A stretch of 46,544 nt of DNA from an uncultured Clostridia bacterium (GTDB taxonomy: Bacteria; Bacillota; Clostridia; Christensenellales; Borkfalkiaceae), in the NCBI GenBank assembly GCA_947175515.1, contig CAMWNA010000003.1:1-46544 (forward strand). Reading direction: 5' to 3'. How positions within the stretch are numbered: the first letter of the stretch is position 1; every line of letters starts with the position of its first letter. The position numbers and the translations under genes are program-made. Shown here one piece after another: positions 1 to 8,694 of the stretch. Below the pieces are notes generated by a model. It was not told the origin of the DNA. It did no database searches and saw only the letters and a list, made by a program, of their open reading frames with translations.

Positions 1-21
1 AAAGATTGATGTAGCGATAAA

Positions 22-51
22 TAAAAGACGGGTAGGAATACCCGTCTTTTA
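22..51 (+). terminator. Rho-independent terminator of an upstream gene
   Basis: A perfect 13-bp stem (22-34 with 39-51) with a GGAA loop; the right arm ends in TTTT. It ends transcription entering from before the window, and its A/T flanks are symmetric enough that it may work in both directions. Confidence 0.8.
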
Positions 52-53
52 CT

Positions 54-236
54 ATGTTGACAGTGAAAAAATTATTTTTATACTTTGCATATCCTTTATC
101 TGCAATAGTTTTCGTGGCGTCATTTGTTTTTTCTTTAATAAGAATTAAAAATAATAGAAAGGCAAAAAAAACTTCAGAGTCAGAGCAAAAGAAATCAGAT
201 AACAATCAAAATGGCAAAGAAAGTGATTTACAATAA
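54..236 (+). CDS. Possible small membrane protein
   Basis: A 60-residue reading frame with one hydrophobic segment (about residues 7-28) followed by a charged Lys/Glu/Ser/Asn-rich tail. This is the layout of a single-pass small membrane protein. Against it, the start codon lies 3 bases after a terminator hairpin and the only purine-rich ribosome-binding-like bases (AGGAA, 34-38) are in the hairpin loop. It may not be translated. I do not recognise a family. Confidence 0.3.
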   Translation: MLTVKKLFLYFAYPLSAIVFVASFVFSLIRIKNNRKAKKTSESEQKKSDNNQNGKESDLQ

Positions 237-279
237 GTGAATATTTCTATGGCGGTTTAAGTTAAGTATACGTTTTTGA

Positions 280-332
280 TATAATACGTATTATAAATTA
301 TTATTTTACTTTATATTTATTTTAAGTATAAT
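280..332 (+). promoter_or_regulatory. Probable ppa promoter with palindrome
   Basis: TTTACT (305-310), a 16-bp spacer and TATAAT (327-332) place a start of transcription about 25 bases before the ppa start codon. A second TATAAT sits at 280-285 and overlaps a perfect 14-bp palindrome, ATAATACGTATTAT (281-294), which could be an operator. Calls are based on sequence match only. Confidence 0.5.
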
Positions 333-364
333 GGTATATACAACAAAAGATAAAGGGGGCGGAA

Positions 365-898
365 ATGAACATCTGGCACGACATCGACGAAAAGAGGATA
401 ACCGAAAATAACTTCGAGGCGCTGATTGAAATTCCCAAAAGCTGTAAAGCCAAGTATGAATTAGACAAGGAAACGGGGCTTTTGCGGCTTGACAGGGTTT
501 TATACACTTCTACGGTGTACCCTGCAAATTACGGGTTTATTCCGCGTACGCTTGCCGACGACGGAGATCCGCTGGACGTTTTGGTCCTCTGTAACGAGTC
601 GATATTCCCTATGACGCTTGTGACTTGTATGCCGATAGGCGTAATTAAAATGGTTGACGGAGACGAGCTTGACGAAAAAATTATTGCAGTACCGGTGAAC
701 GACCCCAACTACAAGCATTACTACGACATTAAGGAGCTGCCTAAACACGTTTTCGAGGAAATGATGCATTTCTTCGAGGTTTACAAGGCGTTGGAACATA
801 AGACTACTACGGTAAAGGAAATCTGCCATAAGTACGAGGCGCTTGAAATTATACGCAAGTGCCTTAAAAGCTATTCCGAAAAATACGGGAAGAAATAA
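365..898 (+). CDS. ppa: Inorganic pyrophosphatase (class I)
   Basis: Cytoplasmic soluble pyrophosphatase that hydrolyses PPi to two phosphates and pulls biosynthetic reactions forward. The 177 residues match the usual family I bacterial length of about 175. Visible family features are the N-terminal IEIP segment, the YPANYGFIP block and the metal-binding signature DDGDPLDVLVL (about residues 64-74). The start is supported by AAAGGGGGCGG just upstream. It is a monocistronic gene with its own promoter and a strong terminator at 919-955. A membrane-type H+-PPase is excluded because there are no transmembrane segments. Confidence 0.97.
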   Translation: MNIWHDIDEKRITENNFEALIEIPKSCKAKYELDKETGLLRLDRVLYTSTVYPANYGFIPRTLADDGDPLDVLVLCNESIFPMTLVTCMPIGVIKMVDGDELDEKIIAVPVNDPNYKHYYDIKELPKHVFEEMMHFFEVYKALEHKTTTVKEICHKYEALEIIRKCLKSYSEKYGKK

Positions 899-918
899 TT
901 TATACGGAGGGATATGCA

Positions 919-955
919 AGTGCGCCGCGGAAAATTGCCGCGGCGCACTGTTTTT
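919..955 (+). terminator. ppa terminator
   Basis: A perfect 12-bp GC-rich stem (919-930 with 938-949), a 7-base loop and then GTTTTT. The T-run is only on the plus strand, so it serves ppa rather than the converging lysR gene. Confidence 0.88.
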
Positions 956-963
956 AAATATTA

Positions 964-1881
964 TCAGGGATTTGCCGCAGGCGCTTTTTTTACGCTTTCG
1001 CAAATCATTTTGTACAGCTCGCGCGAGGCGTTTGTCTGCGGACGGTGCGGGTCGTAAATCATACAGATGTGTCTTTCGGGCAGCTCGCAGTCAAGGGGAA
1101 TACGGAAAACTTCACCGCGTGAAATTGCGTCGTCCGCCATACCCTGAGGAACGAATCCCAGCCCGAAGTTGTGGCTTATCATCGGCACTAACAGGTCGGC
1201 GCCGTCGGCTTCGATGTCGGGAGCAAGCGTCATTCCGTTTTCTGCAAAAACGTCGTCTATAAACTGCCGTAGCTGCATACTGTGCCTCAGGCATACAAAG
1301 GGATAATTTTGTACGTCGCTTAAAGCAAGAGTTTTATTCTTTAAGCCTTCAAAGCCGTTGCCTGCAATTAAAATGTCGTTAAACTTTTTAATTTTTACCG
1401 TGCTGAGCGGCTTTGTAACGTTGCACGGCGTTGAAACGAACGCCAAATCCACGGTGCCGTTTTTAAGGCGCTCGATGGTGGAATTGTTTGAGCCGGTGTT
1501 TATCTTGAATTTAACGCCTGGGTATTTTAAGTGGAAACCGTCAATCACGTCGAAAAGATATTCGTGCAAAGCCGTGACCGTTGCGCCGATATAAATAGTG
1601 CCCCCGTCGATGCTGATAGCTTGACTTACTTCGTTTTCGCCCTTTAAAATCTGCCGGTGCGCAATGCTGACGTAATCGAAAAGCGTTTGTCCCTCGTGCG
1701 TGAAATCAACGCCGTTTTTGGTTCTTACAAACAGCCTGCAGCCAAGCTCGGCTTCCAAATTCTGTATCGCCCTTGTCACGGCGGGTTGGCTGGAATACAG
1801 CTCCGCCGCGGCTCTGGTTATATTTTTGTGCTTGCCCACGTAGTAAAAAATTTTGTAATATTCGTAGTTCATTCGCGTCAT
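964..1881 (-). CDS. LysR-family transcriptional regulator
   Basis: A 305-residue LysR-type regulator. The N-terminal winged helix-turn-helix lies at about residues 5-65, with the classic 'ITRAAAELYSSQPAVTRAI' recognition block and 'LGCRLFVRT' wing. The rest is a periplasmic-binding-like effector domain with the 'IYIGATVTA' opening strand. It faces the malic enzyme gene, with overlapping promoters between them. This layout is typical of a LysR protein controlling its neighbour in response to a substrate (compare MleR and the malolactic genes), so malate or a related organic acid is a reasonable guess for the effector. M1 sits only 2 bases from AAAGG; M4 at 1872 is an alternative start with better spacing. 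Confidence 0.94.
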   Translation of the reverse strand: MTRMNYEYYKIFYYVGKHKNITRAAAELYSSQPAVTRAIQNLEAELGCRLFVRTKNGVDFTHEGQTLFDYVSIAHRQILKGENEVSQAISIDGGTIYIGATVTALHEYLFDVIDGFHLKYPGVKFKINTGSNNSTIERLKNGTVDLAFVSTPCNVTKPLSTVKIKKFNDILIAGNGFEGLKNKTLALSDVQNYPFVCLRHSMQLRQFIDDVFAENGMTLAPDIEADGADLLVPMISHNFGLGFVPQGMADDAISRGEVFRIPLDCELPERHICMIYDPHRPQTNASRELYKMICESVKKAPAANP

Positions 1882-1906
1882 ATCCTTTTAATTATGCATT
1901 TTTATT

Positions 1907-1964
1907 ATGATACATATATAATATTATCATTTTACATTATACTATGTATGATGTATAATGCAAG
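1907..1964. promoter_or_regulatory. Shared divergent lysR / malic enzyme promoter region
   Basis: For the malic enzyme: TTTACA (1931-1936), a 17-bp spacer and TATAAT (1954-1959). For lysR on the minus strand: TATAAT at 1941-1936 and a weak TTGCAT at 1963-1958. The two promoters overlap. An inverted repeat ATGATA/TATCAT (1907-1912, 1925-1930) and a near-palindromic partner at 1943-1952 are candidate LysR binding sites. Confidence 0.65.
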
Positions 1965-2022
1965 TAAATGAAAGAAACTAATAAAAAAAGTTAATTTTTA
2001 ACATTCATTTAAGGAGAGAATT

Positions 2023-3201
2023 ATGAATTACAAAGAAGCGTCGTTGAAAAAGCACGGGGAATGGAAGGGCAAGATTGAAACAGTCTGCCGCGTTCCCGTA
2101 GACAGCCGCGAAGCGTTGTCTCTTGCGTACACCCCCGGCGTTGCGGAGCCGTGTATGGCAATTCACGCGGACGTTGAAAAATCGTTCGAGCTGACGCGCC
2201 GCTGGAACACCGTTCCCGTAATTACTGACGGTACGGCTATTTTGGGGCTTGGCGATATTGGACCGGAGGCAGGTATGCCGGTAATGGAGGGCAAGTGCGC
2301 GCTGTTTAAGGCTTACGGCAACGTTGACGCGTACCCTATCTGCTTAAAGACTAAGGACACGGAAGAAATTATTAAAACGATTAAGCTGATGTCAGGCTCT
2401 TTCGGCGGAATAAATCTTGAAGATATTTCCGCGCCGCGCTGTTTTGAAATCGAAACGCGGCTTAAAGAGGAGCTGGATATTCCCGTATTCCATGACGACC
2501 AGCACGGAACCGCCATAGTTATGACGGCCGCGCTTATTAACGCCTTAAAGCTTGCAGGTAAGAAGAAAGAGGATATAAAGCTAGTGATAAACGGTGCCGG
2601 CGCGGCAGGCATTGCCATTGCGAAGTTTTTAATGGACTTCGGCGTGAAGAACGTGGTAATGTGCGACCTGAAGGGAATTATCTGCGAGGGCGAAGCTTGG
2701 CTTAACCCTGCCCAAGCGGAAATTGCAAAGCTGACCAACCGTGCACGTATAAAGGGCAAGCTTGCGGAGGCTATGGTCGGTGCGGACGTATTCGTCGGCG
2801 TTTCGGGCCCGCACTGCGTAACAAAGGATATGGTTAAATCTATGGCTCAAAAAGCAATACTTTTCACCTGCGCGAACCCCGTTCCCGAAATAGAGCCGCA
2901 GGACGCGAAGGAGGCGGGCGCGTTTATCGTGGGCACAGGCTCTTCCGAGCATCCCAACCAGATAAACAACGTTCTGGTATTCCCCGGACTTTTCCGCGGC
3001 GCGCTTGACGTACGCGCGAATACCGTGAATAAGGAAATGATGATTGCCGCAGCCCACGGAATTGCCAACTGCGTTTCCGCAGGCGAGCTGACAACCGATT
3101 ACATTCTGCCGTACGCATACGATAAAAACGCGCACAGGGCGGTTGCAAAGGCCGTGGCGGAGGCGGCGCAGAAATCAGGGGTTTCAAAAATCAAAAAATA
3201 A
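2023..3201 (+). CDS. NAD(P)-dependent malic enzyme (oxaloacetate-decarboxylating)
   Basis: Converts malate to pyruvate, CO2 and NAD(P)H. It has 392 residues, the usual length of the short bacterial (YtsJ-like) enzyme without a phosphotransacetylase tail. Family motifs are all present: 'YTPGVAEPC' near residue 35, 'GLGDIGPEAGMPVMEGK' with its catalytic Lys, 'FHDDQHGTA' with the metal-binding Asp pair, and the Rossmann 'INGAGAAGIA'. The start follows AAGGAGAG with good spacing. It is transcribed alone from a near-consensus promoter and is probably controlled by the divergent LysR gene. Confidence 0.96.
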   Translation: MNYKEASLKKHGEWKGKIETVCRVPVDSREALSLAYTPGVAEPCMAIHADVEKSFELTRRWNTVPVITDGTAILGLGDIGPEAGMPVMEGKCALFKAYGNVDAYPICLKTKDTEEIIKTIKLMSGSFGGINLEDISAPRCFEIETRLKEELDIPVFHDDQHGTAIVMTAALINALKLAGKKKEDIKLVINGAGAAGIAIAKFLMDFGVKNVVMCDLKGIICEGEAWLNPAQAEIAKLTNRARIKGKLAEAMVGADVFVGVSGPHCVTKDMVKSMAQKAILFTCANPVPEIEPQDAKEAGAFIVGTGSSEHPNQINNVLVFPGLFRGALDVRANTVNKEMMIAAAHGIANCVSAGELTTDYILPYAYDKNAHRAVAKAVAEAAQKSGVSKIKK

Positions 3202-3241
3202 TTAAAAATTTTTATTGTCATACTGCCAAGTAAATAAAATA

Positions 3242-3264
3242 GGAAACGGCTTCCGCCGTTTTCC
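3242..3264. terminator. Weak hairpin after the malic enzyme gene
   Basis: GGAAACGGC pairs with GCCGTTTTCC with one bulged T. No T-run follows on the plus strand, and a T-rich tail exists only on the minus strand, so terminator function is doubtful. Confidence 0.35.
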
Positions 3265-3304
3265 GTAAAACCTAAAAGATTTTTAAAAGGATAAGAGGGA
3301 AATT

Positions 3305-6300
3305 ATGAAAGGTAAAAGAAAAACGGTTCTGGCGTTGCTCTGCGCAATATGCGTGCTTTGCATAGCGTTTGCGTTCGGCTGCGCCGCGGAAAAAACCTAC
3401 TACACCGTAACCTTTATGGACGGCGAAACGCTAGTCGGCACGGTGGAAGTGGAAAAGGGTAAAAAGGTGGAAAGCTATCCTACGCCGTCACGGGCGGATG
3501 CGGATTTCGTGTTCGACGGCTGGCGCAAGGATGAAGCGCTTGAAACGGTATGGAACCACGATATAGAGCGCGTTAACGGAAATATAACGCTTTACGCGAA
3601 CTTTTTATACGTTTCGGCTACGCCGAATAACGCGGCTATGGATATTGGCGTTGCGTTTTCAAATACGCTTATCTGGCTTCAGCGCGGAATAAATCAGGAT
3701 ACCGAATTTTCCGTAGAGCTGTACCGCGGCGTTAAAATTTCGGCAGACGGCTACGCCTACGAGCAAGCCTGCGAATATAGAGAAGAAAACCTTAAAGGAA
3801 GCGCAGGCAATATAGTTTTGGAGCAGTACAAGGACCACGCCGATATTTTCACGGTAAAGTGGACGCCGAAAGCCAAACCCGCGGGCGGCTATTTCGCGGC
3901 GAAGATAGCCTGCGGCGAAGCTTCTGCGGAAGTTGAGGGGCTTTTATTTAAAGGAGCCGGCACGCAGGAAAATCCTTACCTTATAACCGGCGCAACAGAC
4001 CTTTCGGCAGTAAATACGACAGACGTATCAGAGGACGGATATTACAGGCTGGAGCAGTCGTTCAAGGCTAACCTTTCCGCAAAAGACATTGCGGATAAAA
4101 CCTTTGACGGCAAGCTTGACGGCAACGGTAAAACCATTACTTTGGAATCTTCCGATACGGGTCTATTCGGAGCTTTGGGCGAGAATGCCGTTGTGGAGGA
4201 TATGACGGTAGCCGGTTCGGTTTCCAATATCTCGCGCGACTGCACCGGCGCGATTGCAAACGTGAACAGGGGCGAAATTGCTTACTGTACTGTTTCCGCC
4301 AATATGGACAGCGCAATCGGCACGGTCGGCACGCTTGAAGGCGGCAGGGACGGAATTGTCGGCGGTGCGGCAGGCGTCGCAGGAATAAACTACGGCAAAA
4401 TTACCTATTGCAAGTATTCGGGTCAGATTAAGTCCAACGTGGGCGGCGCAGGCATAGCGGTCATAAATAACGGTGAAATTTCACTTTGCTCGCTGACGGG
4501 TACGCTGGGTGCGGCAAACTCTACCGAAACTGGCAACTCCACCAAGGCTTACAGCTATATGGGCGGCATTGTTGCGGTAAATTACGCAACGGTTAAAAAA
4601 AGCTATACTTCGGGTAACGGCAAGCTGCTTGCGCAGCGTGCGGACAGCGGCGCGAACGATTTTATAGGCGGCATTGCCGCAATCAACTTATCGGGCGCGC
4701 TTATTACGGAATGTTACTTTGACGGCATACGCGTACACGGCAACAGAAACGTAGGCGGAATTGCCGGCGCTAACGAGGGCGAAATCACCTTCTGTTATTC
4801 CGGCGGAAGATACCACGGCGGCAACGCGGCTTGTCACAGCTACGTCGGCGGATATGAAAACGTAGGCGGAATTGCCGGACTGTTACGGGACGGAGGCACG
4901 GTTAGAAACTGCTATGCGGTCTCCAACGTTTACGCGTATTCGGGCGCGGCTTACCGCATTGCAAAAGCCGCAACGGACAGCGCATACCTTGACGGCACGT
5001 TGGATTTGCGTGACGGCACCGTCAGCGTTTCAGCGCCCGAAGGCAGTAACGTCTGCATAGAGGAAGCAGACCTTTCGGTTTACAAAACCAGTGACTATAA
5101 GCTCGTGCTTGACGAGGCTCAGCTTGAAGTTTTAAACGGAAACGGTGAAGCTTTCGTTATAAAAAACGGCGGAGTATACCTTGCCTGTGAAAGCGAGAAT
5201 ACTTCAAAGCCGCATATTATTACCGTTAAAATCGGCGAAAATACTCTTACTGTAAGCAGTACTTTGGGCGACAAGATAAAACTTAAGGACTACGCGCCCG
5301 AAGTTATTCCCGAAGGGCATTATCTTGCAGGCTGGTCGTTGATTGAGGGCGGCGAGGTTGTGTTTGACGCAAAGGCGGAAATAGGTTATTCCGCACTGGA
5401 AGAATACAACTCCCCGAAAATGTCCCTGTACCCTGTATTCAAGGAGGGGGAAGACCCTGCGGAAATGCAGCTTAGCGTAGCGGTTTATAAGCAGTACGTC
5501 GAAGAAGAATTAATGGCTTCGCTTATGCAAGCGTTTGAAGAATATTGTAACCGTAACGGATTATCGGGCGGTGAATTCTCCTACGTGATGATAGGAAATG
5601 ACGACACCAAGGTCGGCGATTTCTGTAAGGAAGTAACTGCAGGAGATTTTAATATAATTTTCGGTCACAGGGCAAATCTTACGATTGACGTTATCGGCAA
5701 CGCCGATACGTTACTGAAAGTAAACGGTACGGCGAGAAGAATTGCCAAGCTTTCCGAACGTACACTTTCAAATGCTTTTTATGATTTCGTTTTGAATGAC
5801 CCCGTTGCAAAGAAAATTTTAGACAGCTCCTATATTTCCGAGGCGGAGGCTGATAAAATTATCGTAACGCTTATGAACGGTACGACGCAGTACGGCGAAA
5901 ATCTGACCGTATCCAATGCGACGGACGCGGTTAAGGTTACGCTGCCCGTTTTGGAGGCGGAGGAAGGCTTTGAGTTCAGGGGCTGGGCGTTGACAGCACA
6001 GGCGGCTGACGGTGAAACGCTTTTAAAGGGCGGTTTAACGTATGCCGCTGTCAAAGATTTAACTCAAAGCGGTACGCTCACTTTGTACGCAAGGTTTGAA
6101 GAAGTAAACAACGACAAGGTTGTTTTAAAAGTTGCCGTATATAAAAAGTTTATAGATCAGCCGATAGTCGACGCGCTGAAAGCTGCGTTTGACGGATATT
6201 GCAAAGATAACGCAATAAATAACGTCGAATTACAGTTTGATTTGATAACCACCGGCAACGGTGCGGCGTTCACTTCGGACGCGGCTGATTATGACGTCGC

Positions 6301-6493
6301 TATCGGACATAAAGGCGGAACTTCGTTCGTGGCAAAAGAAACCGCAACGGTGGCAATGCTTTTAAATGCGGCTAACGGTGGCACTGTTGCAACCGACCGA
6401 AAGGCGGAAAGGTTAACGGACAGCGAAATTGCTTTGAAGTTTATGGAATTCCTTAAAACGGACGAAGGCAAAGCGGCTATGACCGGAAATTAA
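3305..6493 (+). CDS. Large surface lipoprotein with InlB-like, GLUG-like and duplicated solute-binding-like modules
   Basis: A 1062-residue exported lipoprotein. The signal peptide ends in the lipobox 'FAFGC', with Cys26 as the lipidation site. An InlB B-repeat-like module (about 32-100) carries 'TVTFMDGETLVGTVEVEKGK' and 'FDGW'. GLUG-like repeats (about 280-540) show recurring 'VGGIAG...GEI..C' blocks that suggest a beta-solenoid. Two more InlB-like stretches lie near 640-705 and 850-935. Two related blocks (about 720-845 and 940-1062) begin 'LSVAVYK' and 'LKVAVYK', and the last ends in 'FMEFLKTDEGKAAM', which resembles the C-terminus of ModA-type solute-binding proteins. Neither looks full length. 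It is first in an operon with the next two genes (16- and 7-base gaps). The ligand is unknown. Confidence 0.87.
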   Translation: MKGKRKTVLALLCAICVLCIAFAFGCAAEKTYYTVTFMDGETLVGTVEVEKGKKVESYPTPSRADADFVFDGWRKDEALETVWNHDIERVNGNITLYANFLYVSATPNNAAMDIGVAFSNTLIWLQRGINQDTEFSVELYRGVKISADGYAYEQACEYREENLKGSAGNIVLEQYKDHADIFTVKWTPKAKPAGGYFAAKIACGEASAEVEGLLFKGAGTQENPYLITGATDLSAVNTTDVSEDGYYRLEQSFKANLSAKDIADKTFDGKLDGNGKTITLESSDTGLFGALGENAVVEDMTVAGSVSNISRDCTGAIANVNRGEIAYCTVSANMDSAIGTVGTLEGGRDGIVGGAAGVAGINYGKITYCKYSGQIKSNVGGAGIAVINNGEISLCSLTGTLGAANSTETGNSTKAYSYMGGIVAVNYATVKKSYTSGNGKLLAQRADSGANDFIGGIAAINLSGALITECYFDGIRVHGNRNVGGIAGANEGEITFCYSGGRYHGGNAACHSYVGGYENVGGIAGLLRDGGTVRNCYAVSNVYAYSGAAYRIAKAATDSAYLDGTLDLRDGTVSVSAPEGSNVCIEEADLSVYKTSDYKLVLDEAQLEVLNGNGEAFVIKNGGVYLACESENTSKPHIITVKIGENTLTVSSTLGDKIKLKDYAPEVIPEGHYLAGWSLIEGGEVVFDAKAEIGYSALEEYNSPKMSLYPVFKEGEDPAEMQLSVAVYKQYVEEELMASLMQAFEEYCNRNGLSGGEFSYVMIGNDDTKVGDFCKEVTAGDFNIIFGHRANLTIDVIGNADTLLKVNGTARRIAKLSERTLSNAFYDFVLNDPVAKKILDSSYISEAEADKIIVTLMNGTTQYGENLTVSNATDAVKVTLPVLEAEEGFEFRGWALTAQAADGETLLKGGLTYAAVKDLTQSGTLTLYARFEEVNNDKVVLKVAVYKKFIDQPIVDALKAAFDGYCKDNAINNVELQFDLITTGNGAAFTSDAADYDVAIGHKGGTSFVAKETATVAMLLNAANGGTVATDRKAERLTDSEIALKFMEFLKTDEGKAAMTGN

Positions 6494-6509
6494 TTTACAG
6501 GGGGAAGAT

Positions 6510-8687
6510 ATGGAAAACGCAAACGAAGAGAAAAAACCGTTCAAGGAAAAGGCGAAAAGCTTTTTCGTAACGCTCGGTCAAGTATTAAAAGAATTTTTCA
6601 TAAAAGTCTGGAAAGACAAATCAAAGCGCCTTTTAGCGTTTGCTATCGGGTTTATACTAATCGGCGCACTGTTCGCCTTTGCCGTAAACACAGATTGGGG
6701 CGGAGTAAAGGTTTCACAGTTTAAACTGAAAACGGGCGACGATACTTGGGTCGTTGCCGATGTATATAAACCGAAGAAAGCTTCGGCGGACAACAAAGCT
6801 TCCTGCGTGATAGTCTGCCCGGGATATCAGCGTACAAAGGAAACTCAGGCGGCGTATAATTTGGAGCTTTCGCGCCGCGGCAACGTGGTGGTTTGTCTTG
6901 ACCCGTACAGTCAGGGTGAATCAAGCTCTACCGACCAGACGGCGGCAAACGCGGCTTACGGCTTGTATTCGGTAATAGAATACGTCACCGAAACCGACGA
7001 AACCGGCGCAGGCGTGAACTTCAACTATATAGACCTTTCGCGCGTGGGCATTGCGGGGCACTCCGCAGGCGGTAACGCCTGTATTTACGCGGCGGCGCGT
7101 TACGGCACGCTTTCAAACCACAGAATTCAGGCGGTATATATTTCGGGCTACGTCCGCAATAACATCCTGAAGGACGACGAGCTGACGACGCTTAAAAACA
7201 TTTCCTGCAATATGGGCATTGCTTACGCGCGTGCGGACGAGGGCGCTTACCAGAACGAGGGGTCAAGACCCGACTTGTATGCGAAGTATGAATCGGAAGT
7301 TAGAGAGGAGTCCGAACAGGCTTTGCGCGACAAATACCGCAAGCAGTACGAAAAGGATTCTTCTCTGTCCGAAACCGAGCTGGAAAAGAAAATAACCGAC
7401 AGCGTAGAAAAAGAAATTAAGGAAATTGTAAACTCCAAAATAACCTCTCTGGATTATTCGGATATGCGCTATACTCTTTCGGCAGTTAACTTCGTAAACT
7501 CCGGAATTTACGCGCATGAGGGCTCGGAAGAAAACTTCGTTTCCGAAGTTTCTATAGGCGACTATTACGGAAGCCCCGACGATTATTCCTTCCGCGTCGT
7601 TCACAACGAAAAGACTATTCACGGACTTCAACCCTACGACAATAAATCGATTGCGCATATGATTGATTTCTTCGACTACGTTTTCGAGGACGGAGCAATT
7701 GCCGACGGTGGTACGTCGCCGTTCGCGCAGGTGTGGTGGGTGAAAGAGATTTTCCAAGGCTTAATGCTTGCAGGCTGTCTTTTAATGGTGCTTGCGGAAG
7801 GTTCGCTTCTTCTGCGTACAAAGTTCTTTGCAACCGGCGTACACGAAGTGCAGCCAATGAATCATAACGATTCGCGTGTAGATAAACTGATATTCTGGGG
7901 TATATTCGCCGTATGCGCGGTGTTTGCACTGTTCTCTTACGACTGGATGGCTACCCTTGCCGCAAAGTGGTTCACCACGGGCGTAGGCGAAGCGGCCGGC
8001 GGTCTTACGTGGCTGTTCCCCCAGAGAATGACTAACGCCGTAATGCTATGGTCGGTGGTCAACGGACTTTTAGGCTTGGGGCTGTTCCTTCTGGCGCATT
8101 TCTTACGGCACAGGAAGCGCGGCGCAACGCTTATAAACCTTAAAGAAAAGCCTACGAACGTGCTTAAAATGCTTTTGCTTGCGTTCATACTTTTCTGCTC
8201 GTTCTATGCGGTGATAGATATAATATACCTTATATTCCACATAGACCCGCGTTTCTTCTTCGTGTGTGCAAGACCGTTGCTGTTCTCCACTAACTGGCGT
8301 ATGCTGGTTCTGGCGCTGATGTATATGCCCGTGTTCTTCCTGTTCTATTTTACTAACTCGGTCAGGGTAAACTGTTCTATGCGCAACGCGCGCTGGGGTA
8401 AGGTCGGCAGCGTAGTAATTGCCTGCCTTGCGAACTCTATCGGGCTGATTGCGATAATTTTCCTGCAATACGTCGTGTTCGCTGCAACGGGTACCGTGTG
8501 GCTTACCGTCAACTGGCTGTACGTAAATCTTTTGTGGGGCGTCGTTCCTATGATGATACTGCTGCCGATATTCAACCGCTTTTTCTATAACAAGACCGGC
8601 AAGGTTTACCTCGGCGCGTTCACGACCTGTTTGATATTCATAATGATGACGCTTACCAACACCGTAACTTATCTGCCTTTATTATAG
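6510..8687 (+). CDS. Membrane-anchored alpha/beta hydrolase with C-terminal multi-pass domain
   Basis: A 725-residue membrane protein. One N-terminal transmembrane helix (about 40-60) precedes an alpha/beta-hydrolase domain (about 65-390) with the nucleophile elbow GHSAGG (183-188, Ser185) and an upstream 'VIVCPGYQRTKET' oxyanion-type strand, as in dienelactone-hydrolase-like enzymes. A highly charged helical insert follows (about 255-310). The C-terminal 300 residues hold about eight hydrophobic helices. The start follows AGGGGGAAG. The hydrolase domain is probably extracytoplasmic, because it sits after a single TM and is co-transcribed with two lipoproteins. The substrate is not evident. 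The hydrolase-polytopic fusion is not an arrangement I can assign to a named enzyme. Confidence 0.82.
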   Translation: MENANEEKKPFKEKAKSFFVTLGQVLKEFFIKVWKDKSKRLLAFAIGFILIGALFAFAVNTDWGGVKVSQFKLKTGDDTWVVADVYKPKKASADNKASCVIVCPGYQRTKETQAAYNLELSRRGNVVVCLDPYSQGESSSTDQTAANAAYGLYSVIEYVTETDETGAGVNFNYIDLSRVGIAGHSAGGNACIYAAARYGTLSNHRIQAVYISGYVRNNILKDDELTTLKNISCNMGIAYARADEGAYQNEGSRPDLYAKYESEVREESEQALRDKYRKQYEKDSSLSETELEKKITDSVEKEIKEIVNSKITSLDYSDMRYTLSAVNFVNSGIYAHEGSEENFVSEVSIGDYYGSPDDYSFRVVHNEKTIHGLQPYDNKSIAHMIDFFDYVFEDGAIADGGTSPFAQVWWVKEIFQGLMLAGCLLMVLAEGSLLLRTKFFATGVHEVQPMNHNDSRVDKLIFWGIFAVCAVFALFSYDWMATLAAKWFTTGVGEAAGGLTWLFPQRMTNAVMLWSVVNGLLGLGLFLLAHFLRHRKRGATLINLKEKPTNVLKMLLLAFILFCSFYAVIDIIYLIFHIDPRFFFVCARPLLFSTNWRMLVLALMYMPVFFLFYFTNSVRVNCSMRNARWGKVGSVVIACLANSIGLIAIIFLQYVVFAATGTVWLTVNWLYVNLLWGVVPMMILLPIFNRFFYNKTGKVYLGAFTTCLIFIMMTLTNTVTYLPLL

Positions 8688-8694
8688 GTCTGAA

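Noticed and set aside
913-1056. Small ORF with a nice AGGAGG-like signal after ppa
   Set aside because: It runs straight through the ppa terminator hairpin and into the 3' end of lysR on the other strand; no protein-like features.
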